From the NCBI GenBank assembly GCA_902784465.1, contig CACZUZ010000003.1:29448-93447 (forward strand): DNA of 64,000 nt, written 5' to 3'. This document shows, one piece after another, positions 35,360-42,128 of this stretch; the first letter of the stretch is position 1, and each line of letters starts with the position of its first letter. A model generated the notes under the pieces. It was given only the letters and a program-made list of their open reading frames with translations. It made no database searches and was not told the DNA's origin. The stretch comes from an uncultured Bacteroidota bacterium (GTDB taxonomy: Bacteria > Bacteroidota > Bacteroidia > Bacteroidales > P3). Position numbers and translations under genes: made by a program.

Positions 35360-35767
35360 ATGAAGAAAAAAATTTTAGCACTCACATGCCTCATTTTAAT
35401 GGGCGGATTATCAATTTGTTTTTTCAACAGCTGCGATAAGGACACGACCTGCAGAGTGAAGATTTCTGTCCTAGATGAAGAGACAAGAGCTCCAATGGCA
35501 GGCGTTTTTGTTAAATTTTTGGACATCGACACCAGTTTTGGCGTCGCTGAGGGACTCACCTCTGCCGCAGGCATATTCGAGACCGAATTCAAGGCTCCCG
35601 CCATACTCAATGTCCAAGCGACTTACGAAACTGGCTACGACTCAATTATCACACCCGATCGCTACTATTGCCACCGCGACGGCAGCAATACCGTTCGTCT
35701 GAAAGAGGGCGAACTGGTAGAGGCCACCATCATTCTTGACAAGGAAATCAAACAGGATCTCAGATAA
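35360..35767 (+). CDS. Small lipoprotein with carboxypeptidase-regulatory-like fold
   Basis: 135 residues. Signal peptide with lipobox FNSC (Cys25) followed by DKDTTC. The mature domain reads like a transthyretin/CarboxypepD_reg-type beta sandwich: VKISVLDEETRAPMAGVFVKF, then AAGIFETEF and VRLKEGELVEATIILDKEI. Probably attached to the envelope; no enzymatic residue is visible. The DUF4301 gene follows after 23 nt, so the two are probably cotranscribed. Confidence 0.75.
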   Translation: MKKKILALTCLILMGGLSICFFNSCDKDTTCRVKISVLDEETRAPMAGVFVKFLDIDTSFGVAEGLTSAAGIFETEFKAPAILNVQATYETGYDSIITPDRYYCHRDGSNTVRLKEGELVEATIILDKEIKQDLR

Positions 35768-35790
35768 GCGGCAAAAACATAGCGGCAAAA

Positions 35791-37329
35791 ATGAAGAACA
35801 CATTCAGCAAAAAAGACCTGCAACAAATTGCAAGCATGAATCTTACAGAAGAAATTGTCGAGAAACAAATCGACAATTTCCGTAAAGGATTCCCCAAAAC
35901 AAAACTTATCGATGCCGCCACAGTGGAGAATGGAGGCATTATACGACTGAGCGACAAAGAGATAAGCCACTACACCGACATCTACAAAAAAATGTCCAAA
36001 GGCCGTAAGATTATGAAGTTCGTCCCCGCTTCGGGAGCCGCAACACGCATGTTCAAAGACCTTTACTCGTTTACGTCGACCTATTTTGGAGTGGCCCACA
36101 ACTTCGAAAAGGAATTCCCCACAGTGAAAGAGTTCCTGCAGCACATCCGGAGCTTCGCATTCTTCGAGGAACTGAAGGAATGTATGGAGAAATCGCACCT
36201 CGACTTCGGCGACTATATGGACCGTGGCGACTTCACTACGGTGATAAACTACTTGCTCAAAGAACAATACATGGGTTATGGTTCATTGCCGAAAGCCCTT
36301 CTCAAGTTCCATCGCTATGGCGACACCCCTCGAACTCCACTCGAGGAACATATCGTTGAGGGTGCCGCATACGCCCGAAACAGCGACGACACTGTGGACA
36401 TCCACTTCACCGTTTCGCCCGAACACCGCCCCCTATTCCGCAAAAAAGTGGCAGAGGTGAAAGAATTATACGAAACGAAATTCGGCATAAAGCTAAACAT
36501 AACATTCTCGGAACAAAAGCATTACACCGACACCATCGCCGTCGACGAATACAATGTGCCTGTACGCGACGATGAGGGCAAGCTGACATTCCGTCCAGGC
36601 GGTCACGGCGCACTTATCGAAAACCTCCACGAGTGCAAAGCCGATGTCATCTACATAAAGAATATCGACAACGTCGTACCTGACTGGATGAAACATACCA
36701 CCATTGTCTACAAACAGGCATTGGCAGGCATGATGCTCGATTTGCAGTCAAAGATGTTTGAATACATCGAGAAGCTCAAGAAAAACCCGTCGGAAAAGGA
36801 GCTGGATGAGATAGAAGGATTCATCAACAACACGCTGCATTTCGCTGTCAAGCACCACAACGGCATTCAGGCAAGGAAGGAGGCACTACGCAAGGCCCTG
36901 TACCGTCCCATCCGCATCTGCGGCATGGTCAAGAACCAGGGAGAGCCCGGCGGAGGCCCATTCTTCGCCAAAAGCACCGAAAGGGAGAGGAGCCTTCAGA
37001 TTGTCGAGACAGCCCAGATCAACCGCAAGGAGGAGTCGCAGGAGAACATACTGAACTCTGCCACCCACTTCAACCCCGTCGACCTGGTATGCGGCACCAA
37101 GGACTATCGTGGCAACCGCTACGACCTGAAACGTTACATCGATCCAGCAACCGGTTTTATCAGCAAAAAAACCAAGGGTGCATTGACCGTCAAATCGCAG
37201 GAGTTGCCTGGCCTGTGGAACGGTGCGATGTCAGAATGGGTTACCCTTTTCGTAGAGGTGCCACTGGCCACCTTCAACCCCGTGAAGACCGTCAATGACC
37301 TTCTGCGCAAAGAACACCTCGAAGGGTAA
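35791..37329 (+). CDS. DUF4301 family protein
   Basis: 512 residues, a Bacteroidetes-specific cytoplasmic family with no signal peptide. It contains KFVPASGAATRMFKDLYSF (about residues 75-93), a nucleotidyltransferase-like phrase, then GYGSLPKALLKFH, FTFSEQKHYTDTIAVD-like segments and RPGGHGALIENL, and near the C-terminus NQGEPGGGPFFAK and LWNGAMSEW. The pattern of PASGAATRM, PKALLKFH and GGHGALIENL suggests a sugar-nucleotidyltransferase-like fold, but the reaction is not known. Confidence 0.83.
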   Translation: MKNTFSKKDLQQIASMNLTEEIVEKQIDNFRKGFPKTKLIDAATVENGGIIRLSDKEISHYTDIYKKMSKGRKIMKFVPASGAATRMFKDLYSFTSTYFGVAHNFEKEFPTVKEFLQHIRSFAFFEELKECMEKSHLDFGDYMDRGDFTTVINYLLKEQYMGYGSLPKALLKFHRYGDTPRTPLEEHIVEGAAYARNSDDTVDIHFTVSPEHRPLFRKKVAEVKELYETKFGIKLNITFSEQKHYTDTIAVDEYNVPVRDDEGKLTFRPGGHGALIENLHECKADVIYIKNIDNVVPDWMKHTTIVYKQALAGMMLDLQSKMFEYIEKLKKNPSEKELDEIEGFINNTLHFAVKHHNGIQARKEALRKALYRPIRICGMVKNQGEPGGGPFFAKSTERERSLQIVETAQINRKEESQENILNSATHFNPVDLVCGTKDYRGNRYDLKRYIDPATGFISKKTKGALTVKSQELPGLWNGAMSEWVTLFVEVPLATFNPVKTVNDLLRKEHLEG

Positions 37330-37429
37330 AAACGATGGTATTAACCGCCTTATTGCTCCGTTCAACACTACCGCACTTACGTCCATAACCAAGACATTGC
37401 AACATTTATTCCAAAAAAAACAAAAAATA

Positions 37430-37461
37430 TTTGTCAGATTGATTTTTTTGATATAATTTTG
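37430..37461 (+). promoter_or_regulatory. Strong Bacteroidetes promoter (TTTG, TATAATTTTG)
   Basis: TTTG at 37430-37433 and TATAATTTTG at 37452-37461 give a near-ideal -33/-7 pair. About 78 bases of A-rich leader follow before the 44-residue gene. Confidence 0.8.
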
Positions 37462-37539
37462 CAAAACGTTTTCAACAAGCAATACACTTGTATAAACTTA
37501 AAAAACAAGAAATTACAAAACAAATTAACATACTGAATC

Positions 37540-37674
37540 ATGGGTATCAACGCTAACAAAAAGGTAAAAAGAAGAAAAGTGAGAGTTCAGGGTAACAAGA
37601 ACTCCACTAACAACTGGGGTCTGAATGCTGCTGGCTGGAACGCAGTCCACAAAGCCATCATCAACGCCGAATAA
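37540..37674 (+). CDS. 44-residue basic small protein, function unknown
   Basis: A short ORF starting MGINANKKVKRRKVRVQG, continuing through an Asn/Trp-rich middle (NKNSTNNWGLNAAGWN) and ending AVHKAIINAE. The first 20 residues are strongly basic and the rest could form a short helix. It has a near-consensus promoter, an A-rich leader and a perfect terminator 21 nt after the stop, so it is a complete monocistronic gene. No signal peptide. The size and charge suggest an RNA- or ribosome-associated protein, but it matches no ribosomal protein I know. Function not assigned. Confidence 0.75.
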   Translation: MGINANKKVKRRKVRVQGNKNSTNNWGLNAAGWNAVHKAIINAE

Positions 37675-37694
37675 ATTAGCCTCCTGTTGGAATA

Positions 37695-37728
37695 AAAAAC
37701 GCCAAAGATTAATCTTTGGCGTTTTTTT
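37695..37728. terminator. Perfect terminator hairpin after the 44-residue gene
   Basis: AAAAAACGCCAAAGAT (37695-37710) pairs with ATCTTTGGCGTTTTTT (37713-37728), loop TA, followed by more T. The A-tract on the other side would allow it to work for the opposite strand too. Confidence 0.93.
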
Positions 37729-37848
37729 TATCCTGTACATTCCATATTACTTCATTATAAACTGCTTACCATTAATAAGATATTCCCTTCTTAAATATTT
37801 CAAAGTCAGTTTTTGCGCTGGCAGCATACTTTCCACGAAAACGGGCTG

Positions 37849-38367
37849 TCAGTCCACAGTGGTAGGTATGGGCTTCCCGTTGAGTTTTGCGGCGACAAGA
37901 TTGTCACCCTTATAGACTAGTTTGAGAGAGAAAAAGGGCTGCTTCGGGTCCATAATCAGACGCAGGAAGATACGGTCGCCAGGCCAAAGGGTAAGGTCGA
38001 AAAGACGTTCTTTATCAATCCATTCCAACACACCCTCATCGCAGTCGGGCAAAAACATCGAAGAATTGTCCTCTGTCGACAGATAGTTGCCTGAGAACCA
38101 TCGGTCGGCTGTAAAAAGGTGCATGTATTCGCATGGCCAGATGTCGGAAATGAAAGTGACAATGCCGCGATAACGCCACGAAGTTACGGCGAGTCCCGTC
38201 TCCTCCTTGACTTCGCGCAACATGCACTCGTCGGGGCTTTCGTCGGCTTCGCACTTCCCCCCCACCCCAATCCATTTGTCATGGCTGGCGTCGTTCTCTT
38301 TCTTCACACGATGGAGCATCAGATACTTTCCATCGCACTCCAAATAGCACAATGTCGTTTGCTTCAT
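37849..38367 (-). CDS. NUDIX hydrolase (MutT-like)
   Basis: 172 residues. The Nudix box is complete: Gly37, Glu43 and REVKEETGL at residues 51-59 (Gx5Ex7REUxEExGU). Hydrolyses nucleoside diphosphate derivatives, possibly oxidised dNTPs; the substrate is not determined by the box. The N-terminus QTTLCYLECDGKYLMLHR and WIGVGGKCEADE are like 8-oxo-dGTP hydrolases of Gram-positives and Bacteroidetes. The gene sits between a terminator (38533-38564) and its ATG, with only the 9-nt repeat array between them. Confidence 0.92.
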   Translation of the reverse strand: MKQTTLCYLECDGKYLMLHRVKKENDASHDKWIGVGGKCEADESPDECMLREVKEETGLAVTSWRYRGIVTFISDIWPCEYMHLFTADRWFSGNYLSTEDNSSMFLPDCDEGVLEWIDKERLFDLTLWPGDRIFLRLIMDPKQPFFSLKLVYKGDNLVAAKLNGKPIPTTVD

Positions 38368-38384
38368 GGATTTTTCTGGTTTTT

Positions 38385-38528
38385 TCTAGATTGTCTAGAT
38401 TATCTAGACTGTCTAGATTATCTAGACTGTCTAGATTATCTAGATTTTCTAGACTGTCTAGTCTGTCTAGATTATCTAGATTTTCTAGACTTTCTAGATT
38501 GTCTAGATATTCTAGACTGTCTAGTCGA
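38385..38528. repeat. 16 x 9-nt TCTAGAYTN tandem repeat in front of the NUDIX gene
   Basis: Sixteen consecutive 9-nt units (TCTAGATTA, TCTAGACTG, TCTAGATTT, TCTAGATTG, TCTAGTCTG and similar) without an indel. The six-base core TCTAGA is palindromic and almost invariant; the last three bases vary. It starts 18 bases upstream of the NUDIX ATG and stops 5 bases before the stem of the oxidoreductase-operon terminator. Because the core is self-complementary, units can pair with one another in RNA. Confidence 0.95.
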
Positions 38529-38532
38529 TTAA

Positions 38533-38564
38533 AAAAGGCTGCACACACAAGCGTGCAGCCTTTT
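38533..38564 (-). terminator. Terminator of the 2-oxoacid:ferredoxin oxidoreductase operon
   Basis: AAAAGGCTGCAC (38533-38544) pairs with GTGCAGCCTTTT (38553-38564), loop of eight. On the minus strand it is followed by TTTTTTAATC. It lies 21 bases after the gamma-subunit stop. Confidence 0.9.
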
Positions 38565-38585
38565 GTTATTCAGGTGTATATCGTC

Positions 38586-39137
38586 TTAGAGGGTAAAGAC
38601 AGGCTCGATGAGAGTCTTGCCGAGCTCGATAGCCTCCTCATTCTGAGGAATAAGGTTGTGGTGACGAGCGGGGAGAGACTTCTCCAGACCCTTGTGGATG
38701 AACTCACCGCCGACGATGGGTTTCAGCTTGAGGAAACCACCGAGGACAATCATGTTGAACACCTTGGCGATACCCTTCTCGGTAGCCTTCTCGGTAGCGG
38801 GAATCTTGTAGATGTTGATGTCACGACGGGTAGGCTCGTGAGTGATGCCATTGGGGTCGTAGATCAGCAATCCACCAGGCTTCACGCTCTTCTCGAACTT
38901 GTCGAGAGACTGCTGGTTGAGAACGATAGCAGTGTCGAATTTGCTGATGATGGGCGAGGAGATGCGCTCGTCGCTGACAATGACAGTGACGTTGGCGGTA
39001 CCACCGCGCTGCTCGGGGCCGTAGGAAGGCATCCAGAGCACTTCTTTATCTTCCATAACGCCTGAGTAGGCAAGGATTTTACCCATGGAGAGGACACCCT
39101 GACCACCAAAACCGGCGATAATTATTTCTTCAGTCAT
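38586..39137 (-). CDS. 2-oxoacid:ferredoxin oxidoreductase, gamma subunit
   Basis: 183 residues. The N-terminus EIIIAGFGGQGVLSMGKIL is the family signature of the gamma subunit (Rossmann-like). It completes a four-gene operon, ferredoxin-alpha-beta-gamma, that oxidises a 2-oxoacid with CoA and ferredoxin to acyl-CoA and CO2. Whether the substrate is 2-oxoglutarate (Kor) or a branched-chain 2-oxoacid (Vor) cannot be decided from sequence alone. A 20-nt gap separates it from the beta gene. Confidence 0.92.
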   Translation of the reverse strand: MTEEIIIAGFGGQGVLSMGKILAYSGVMEDKEVLWMPSYGPEQRGGTANVTVIVSDERISSPIISKFDTAIVLNQQSLDKFEKSVKPGGLLIYDPNGITHEPTRRDINIYKIPATEKATEKGIAKVFNMIVLGGFLKLKPIVGGEFIHKGLEKSLPARHHNLIPQNEEAIELGKTLIEPVFTL

Positions 39138-39157
39138 TTTCTTAGAGGTTTAATGGG

Positions 39158-39937
39158 TTATTTTTTAACTAATTCGCCGTCGACCTTGATGTCGCCGAGA
39201 GGATATTGCGGGAACATGTTTTCTTCCATCCACTTGTTGGCCTGGACGGGGGTCATCTTCCAACCGGAGTTGCAGCTGGAGACGATCTCGACAAAGCTTA
39301 CGCCCTTCTCGAGTTTCTGGTTCTCGAAAGCTTTCTTGAGGGCAGCCTTAGCCTTGCGCACATTGGCGGGGGTGTGGACGCTCTGGCGGGTCACATAGTA
39401 GGTGCCGGGGAGCTGGGCAAGGAGCTCGGTGACCTGGAAAGGCCAGCCGTTGAGCTTCTGGTCGCGACCATAAGGAGTGGTGGCGGTCTTCATGCCGAGC
39501 AATGTGGTGGGAGCCATCTGACCACCGGTCATACCGTAGATACCGTTGTTGACAAACACCATGGTGATGTTCTCGCCACGGTTGCAGGCGTGGATGGTCT
39601 CAGCGGTACCGATAGCTGCAAGGTCGCCATCACCTTGATAGGTGAAGACATAGCAGTCGGGGTTGAGGCGCTTGATGGCGGTGGCGACGGCAGGAGCGCG
39701 GCCGTGAGCGGCCTCCTGGAAGTCGACGTCAAAATAGTTGTAAGCCATAACGGAGCATCCGACGGGGGAGACACCGATGGTCTTGTCTTGGATGCCGAGT
39801 TCCTCGATAACCTCGGCGATGATGCGGTGAGCCGTACCGTGGCCGCAGCCCGGGCAGTAGTGCATGACGGCATCAGTCAGAACTTTCGATTTCTGGTAAA
39901 CCAAGTTCTCAGGTTTTACTATATCTAAATTTGCCAT
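39158..39937 (-). CDS. 2-oxoacid:ferredoxin oxidoreductase, beta (TPP-binding) subunit
   Basis: 259 residues. Contains HYCPGCGHGTAHRIIAEV at the N-terminus and the thiamine-diphosphate/magnesium motif GDGDLAAIGTAE followed by VFVNNGIYGMTGGQMAPT. It binds thiamine diphosphate in the alpha/beta/gamma complex. It is preceded by an interval of short inverted repeat words (39955-40028). Confidence 0.93.
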   Translation of the reverse strand: MANLDIVKPENLVYQKSKVLTDAVMHYCPGCGHGTAHRIIAEVIEELGIQDKTIGVSPVGCSVMAYNYFDVDFQEAAHGRAPAVATAIKRLNPDCYVFTYQGDGDLAAIGTAETIHACNRGENITMVFVNNGIYGMTGGQMAPTTLLGMKTATTPYGRDQKLNGWPFQVTELLAQLPGTYYVTRQSVHTPANVRKAKAALKKAFENQKLEKGVSFVEIVSSCNSGWKMTPVQANKWMEENMFPQYPLGDIKVDGELVKK

Positions 39938-39954
39938 TGTTAATCTTCTTTTGC

Positions 39955-40028
39955 GTGTGAATTGTGAATTGTGAATTGTGAATTGTCAAATGTAATGTCC
40001 ATTCACCATTCACCTTTCACCCATCACC
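39955..40028. repeat. GTGAATT x4 and ATTCACC x4 between alpha and beta subunit genes
   Basis: Four 7-nt GTGAATT units (from 39955) are followed after a short AT-rich gap by four ATTCACC-like units (to 40028: ATTCACC, ATTCACC, TTTCACC, CATCACC). The two sets are reverse complements in their six-base core, so the interval can fold as a hairpin. It fills most of the space between the two cistrons. Confidence 0.85.
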
Positions 40029-40032
40029 AATT

Positions 40033-41115
40033 TTACTTAACGATTTTATTTTCCAATGCCTCGAGCACCTCTTCGGGAGTGGGGATGATGCCTCCGAAAC
40101 GGCCATAGTGCTCGATAGGAATCTTGCACTCGGCGGCGAGCTTGACATCCTCAATCATCTGGCCGGCACTCATCTCGACGCAGAGCATACCTTTCACGCG
40201 GCTTGCCAGCTCGGCAACCTGCTTGGTGGGGAAAGGATAGAGGGTGATAGGACGGAGCAGACCGACCTTCAGACCCTTCTCGCGGGCGAGCTGCATGGAC
40301 TTCATGCAGATACGGGCAGAGGTACCGTATGCAACAAAGATATAGTCGGCATCCTCGCAACCCAGCATCTCAAAGCGGACATCCTCTTCCTTCATCTTGG
40401 CATACTTCTTCTGGAGTTTCTCGTTGAAGACCTCCTGGCGCGCGGAGTCGAGCTCGAGGGAAGTGATGATGTTGTGAGGACGGTTGGCGGGTTTGCCCCA
40501 GGTGCCCCAAGGAGCCTTGGCGCGACGCTCTTCCTCAGTCCAGCGGGGGACATAGTCGCGGGTGTAGCATTTCTCCATGCACTGGCCGATGGCGCCGTCG
40601 GTGAGGATGAGGACAGGGTTACGATACTTGAAGGCGATATCCCAAGCGTCGAAAACGAAGTCGTACATCTCCTGGACCGAAGAGGGAGCCATGACGTAGA
40701 GCTGATAGTCGCCGTGGCCACCACCCTTGGTGCTCTGGAAGTAGTCGCTCTGGGCAGGCTGGATGGTACCAAGACCGGGGCCGCCACGCATAGCGTTCAT
40801 TACAACACAGGGGATTTCTGCACCGGCGAGGTAGGTAAGACCTTCAGCCATGAGCGAGATTCCGGGAGAAGAGGAGGAAGTGGCAACCTTCTTGCCAGTG
40901 GCAGCGCCACCGTAGACCATATTGATCGAAGCCAACTCTGACTCTGCCTGCAGAACAACCATACCGGTGGTTTCCCAAGGTTTTTCGGCCATAAGAGTTT
41001 CCATAACTTCCGACTGCGGGGTAATAGGATAGCCGAAATAGCCATCCGTACCGCTGGCAATCATAGCGCGGGCAATAGCTTCGTTGCCCTTCATTAATTT
41101 CAGTTCTTTTGCCAT
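40033..41115 (-). CDS. 2-oxoacid:ferredoxin oxidoreductase, alpha subunit
   Basis: 360 residues, the VorB/KorA-type alpha subunit. Contains GNEAIARAMIASGTDGYFGYPITPQSEV near the N-terminus, SSSPGISLMAEGLTYLAGAEIP and a C-terminal Rossmann-like half (VAYGTSARICMKSM). It works with the beta, gamma and ferredoxin subunits encoded in the same operon. The ferredoxin gene lies 21 nt upstream. Confidence 0.93.
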   Translation of the reverse strand: MAKELKLMKGNEAIARAMIASGTDGYFGYPITPQSEVMETLMAEKPWETTGMVVLQAESELASINMVYGGAATGKKVATSSSSPGISLMAEGLTYLAGAEIPCVVMNAMRGGPGLGTIQPAQSDYFQSTKGGGHGDYQLYVMAPSSVQEMYDFVFDAWDIAFKYRNPVLILTDGAIGQCMEKCYTRDYVPRWTEEERRAKAPWGTWGKPANRPHNIITSLELDSARQEVFNEKLQKKYAKMKEEDVRFEMLGCEDADYIFVAYGTSARICMKSMQLAREKGLKVGLLRPITLYPFPTKQVAELASRVKGMLCVEMSAGQMIEDVKLAAECKIPIEHYGRFGGIIPTPEEVLEALENKIVK

Positions 41116-41136
41116 TTTATAATACTTTTTACTTGT

Positions 41137-41355
41137 TTAACATTTAACTTTGTAGACGGAGATGACGCCGTCCGGGCAAACGATTGCACATGAGGCGCAG
41201 CCGATGCAGTTGTCGTTGACGGTATGGGTGAAGTTATAACCCTTACCATTTACATTTTTCGATAGTTCGATACAATGCATGGGACAGGCTTCGAGGCATA
41301 CGCCGCAGCCTTTGCAACGCTCGATATCGATTACGATTTGTCCTTTAAATGCCAT
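41137..41355 (-). CDS. 2-oxoacid oxidoreductase delta subunit, 2x[4Fe-4S] ferredoxin
   Basis: 72 residues with two Cys motifs: CKGCGVCLEACP and CIGCASCAIVCP, each giving a [4Fe-4S] cluster, and the C-terminal VKC. It transfers electrons from the oxidoreductase to an external ferredoxin. It is first in the operon and is preceded by a good -7 box (41413-41420). Confidence 0.95.
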   Translation of the reverse strand: MAFKGQIVIDIERCKGCGVCLEACPMHCIELSKNVNGKGYNFTHTVNDNCIGCASCAIVCPDGVISVYKVKC

Positions 41356-41412
41356 AATATTAGTTTTATAAGATTAATATATACTATAAAGATTTCCTTA
41401 TAAATCGGTTTG

Positions 41413-41420
41413 CAAAGATA
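41413..41420 (-). promoter_or_regulatory. -7 box (TATCTTTG) of the oxidoreductase operon
   Basis: TATCTTTGC on the minus strand, 58 bases upstream of the ferredoxin ATG. The 41356-41647 interval contains this promoter, the plus-strand promoter at 41597 and otherwise only AT-rich sequence in which I see no gene. Confidence 0.7.
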
Positions 41421-41596
41421 CATATTAATTTTGATATAGCCGACGTTTTAACAAAATTTCGTGAAAATAATTTCAAAACAACATGGAAACAGCAGCCAGA
41501 CACACTAACCCAAAGGCAAAGCACAAGACGAAAACATAAAAAATCAAAAAAAGCAAATAAAATACTGCGAAGAGGAACTAATAATAAAAAAAATTG

Positions 41597-41604
41597 TAAT
41601 TTTG
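41597..41604 (+). promoter_or_regulatory. -7 box (TAATTTTG) of the DUF1573 gene
   Basis: TAATTTTGC at 41597-41604, 43 bases upstream of the ATG at 41648 and preceded by an A/T-rich tract. Confidence 0.65.
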
Positions 41605-41647
41605 CACATTCAAAAAAAGTCAGAAACTTAAAAAAAAACTTTTTATC

Positions 41648-42061
41648 ATGAAGAAATTCTTTTTGTTAAGTATGTTTGTCAGCATGGCTCTGACAGTCCT
41701 CAATGCACAGGAAGTAAAAACCACCGTGGATAATACCGATGGCCCAAAGATTGCTTTTGCCCAGCAGGAACACGACTATGGCACCATCCAAAAAGGCGGC
41801 GACGGCAACTGCGAGTTCACATTCACCAACAACGGCAACGAGCCCCTGATTCTCAGCAATGTCAAAGCCAGCTGCGGATGCACAGTGCCCACATGGACCA
41901 AAGAACCTGTGATGCCCGGCAAAAACGGCACCATCAAGGTACGCTACAACACAAACAATGTCGGTGGTATCAACAAGACCATCACTGTGACCAGCAACGC
42001 CGTGGACAACCCACGAATAGTGTTGAAAATCAAAGGTCAAGTAGTTAATTCAAATAATTAA
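41648..42061 (+). CDS. DUF1573 domain secreted protein
   Basis: 137 residues with a signal peptide (MKKFFLLSMFVSMALTVLNAQ) and a single Ig-like DUF1573 domain: HDYGTIQKGGDGNCEFTFTN, SNVKASCGCTVPTWTKEPV, and GTIKVRYNTNNVGGINKTITV. The ASCGCT pair of Cys is the family signature. Probably periplasmic; the function of the family is not established. It is followed by a terminator and stands alone. Confidence 0.9.
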   Translation: MKKFFLLSMFVSMALTVLNAQEVKTTVDNTDGPKIAFAQQEHDYGTIQKGGDGNCEFTFTNNGNEPLILSNVKASCGCTVPTWTKEPVMPGKNGTIKVRYNTNNVGGINKTITVTSNAVDNPRIVLKIKGQVVNSNN

Positions 42062-42066
42062 ATAAC

Positions 42067-42107
42067 AAAGCGTTAGGCTCCATTCTGTAGCCTGACGCTT
42101 TTTTTAC
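42067..42107 (+). terminator. Rho-independent terminator of the DUF1573 gene
   Basis: AAAGCGTTAGGCT (42067-42079) pairs with AGCCTGACGCTTT (42089-42101) with one G-T pair, followed by T5. Confidence 0.9.
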
Positions 42108-42128
42108 CTTTAAAAACCCCAGCGTTAT

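Noticed and set aside
38279-38548. Minus-strand ORF through the 9-nt array translating to LDN/LDS/LEN repeats
   Set aside because: A 9-nt unit always keeps frame, so the repeat peptide is trivial; the ORF overlaps the NUDIX gene in another frame.
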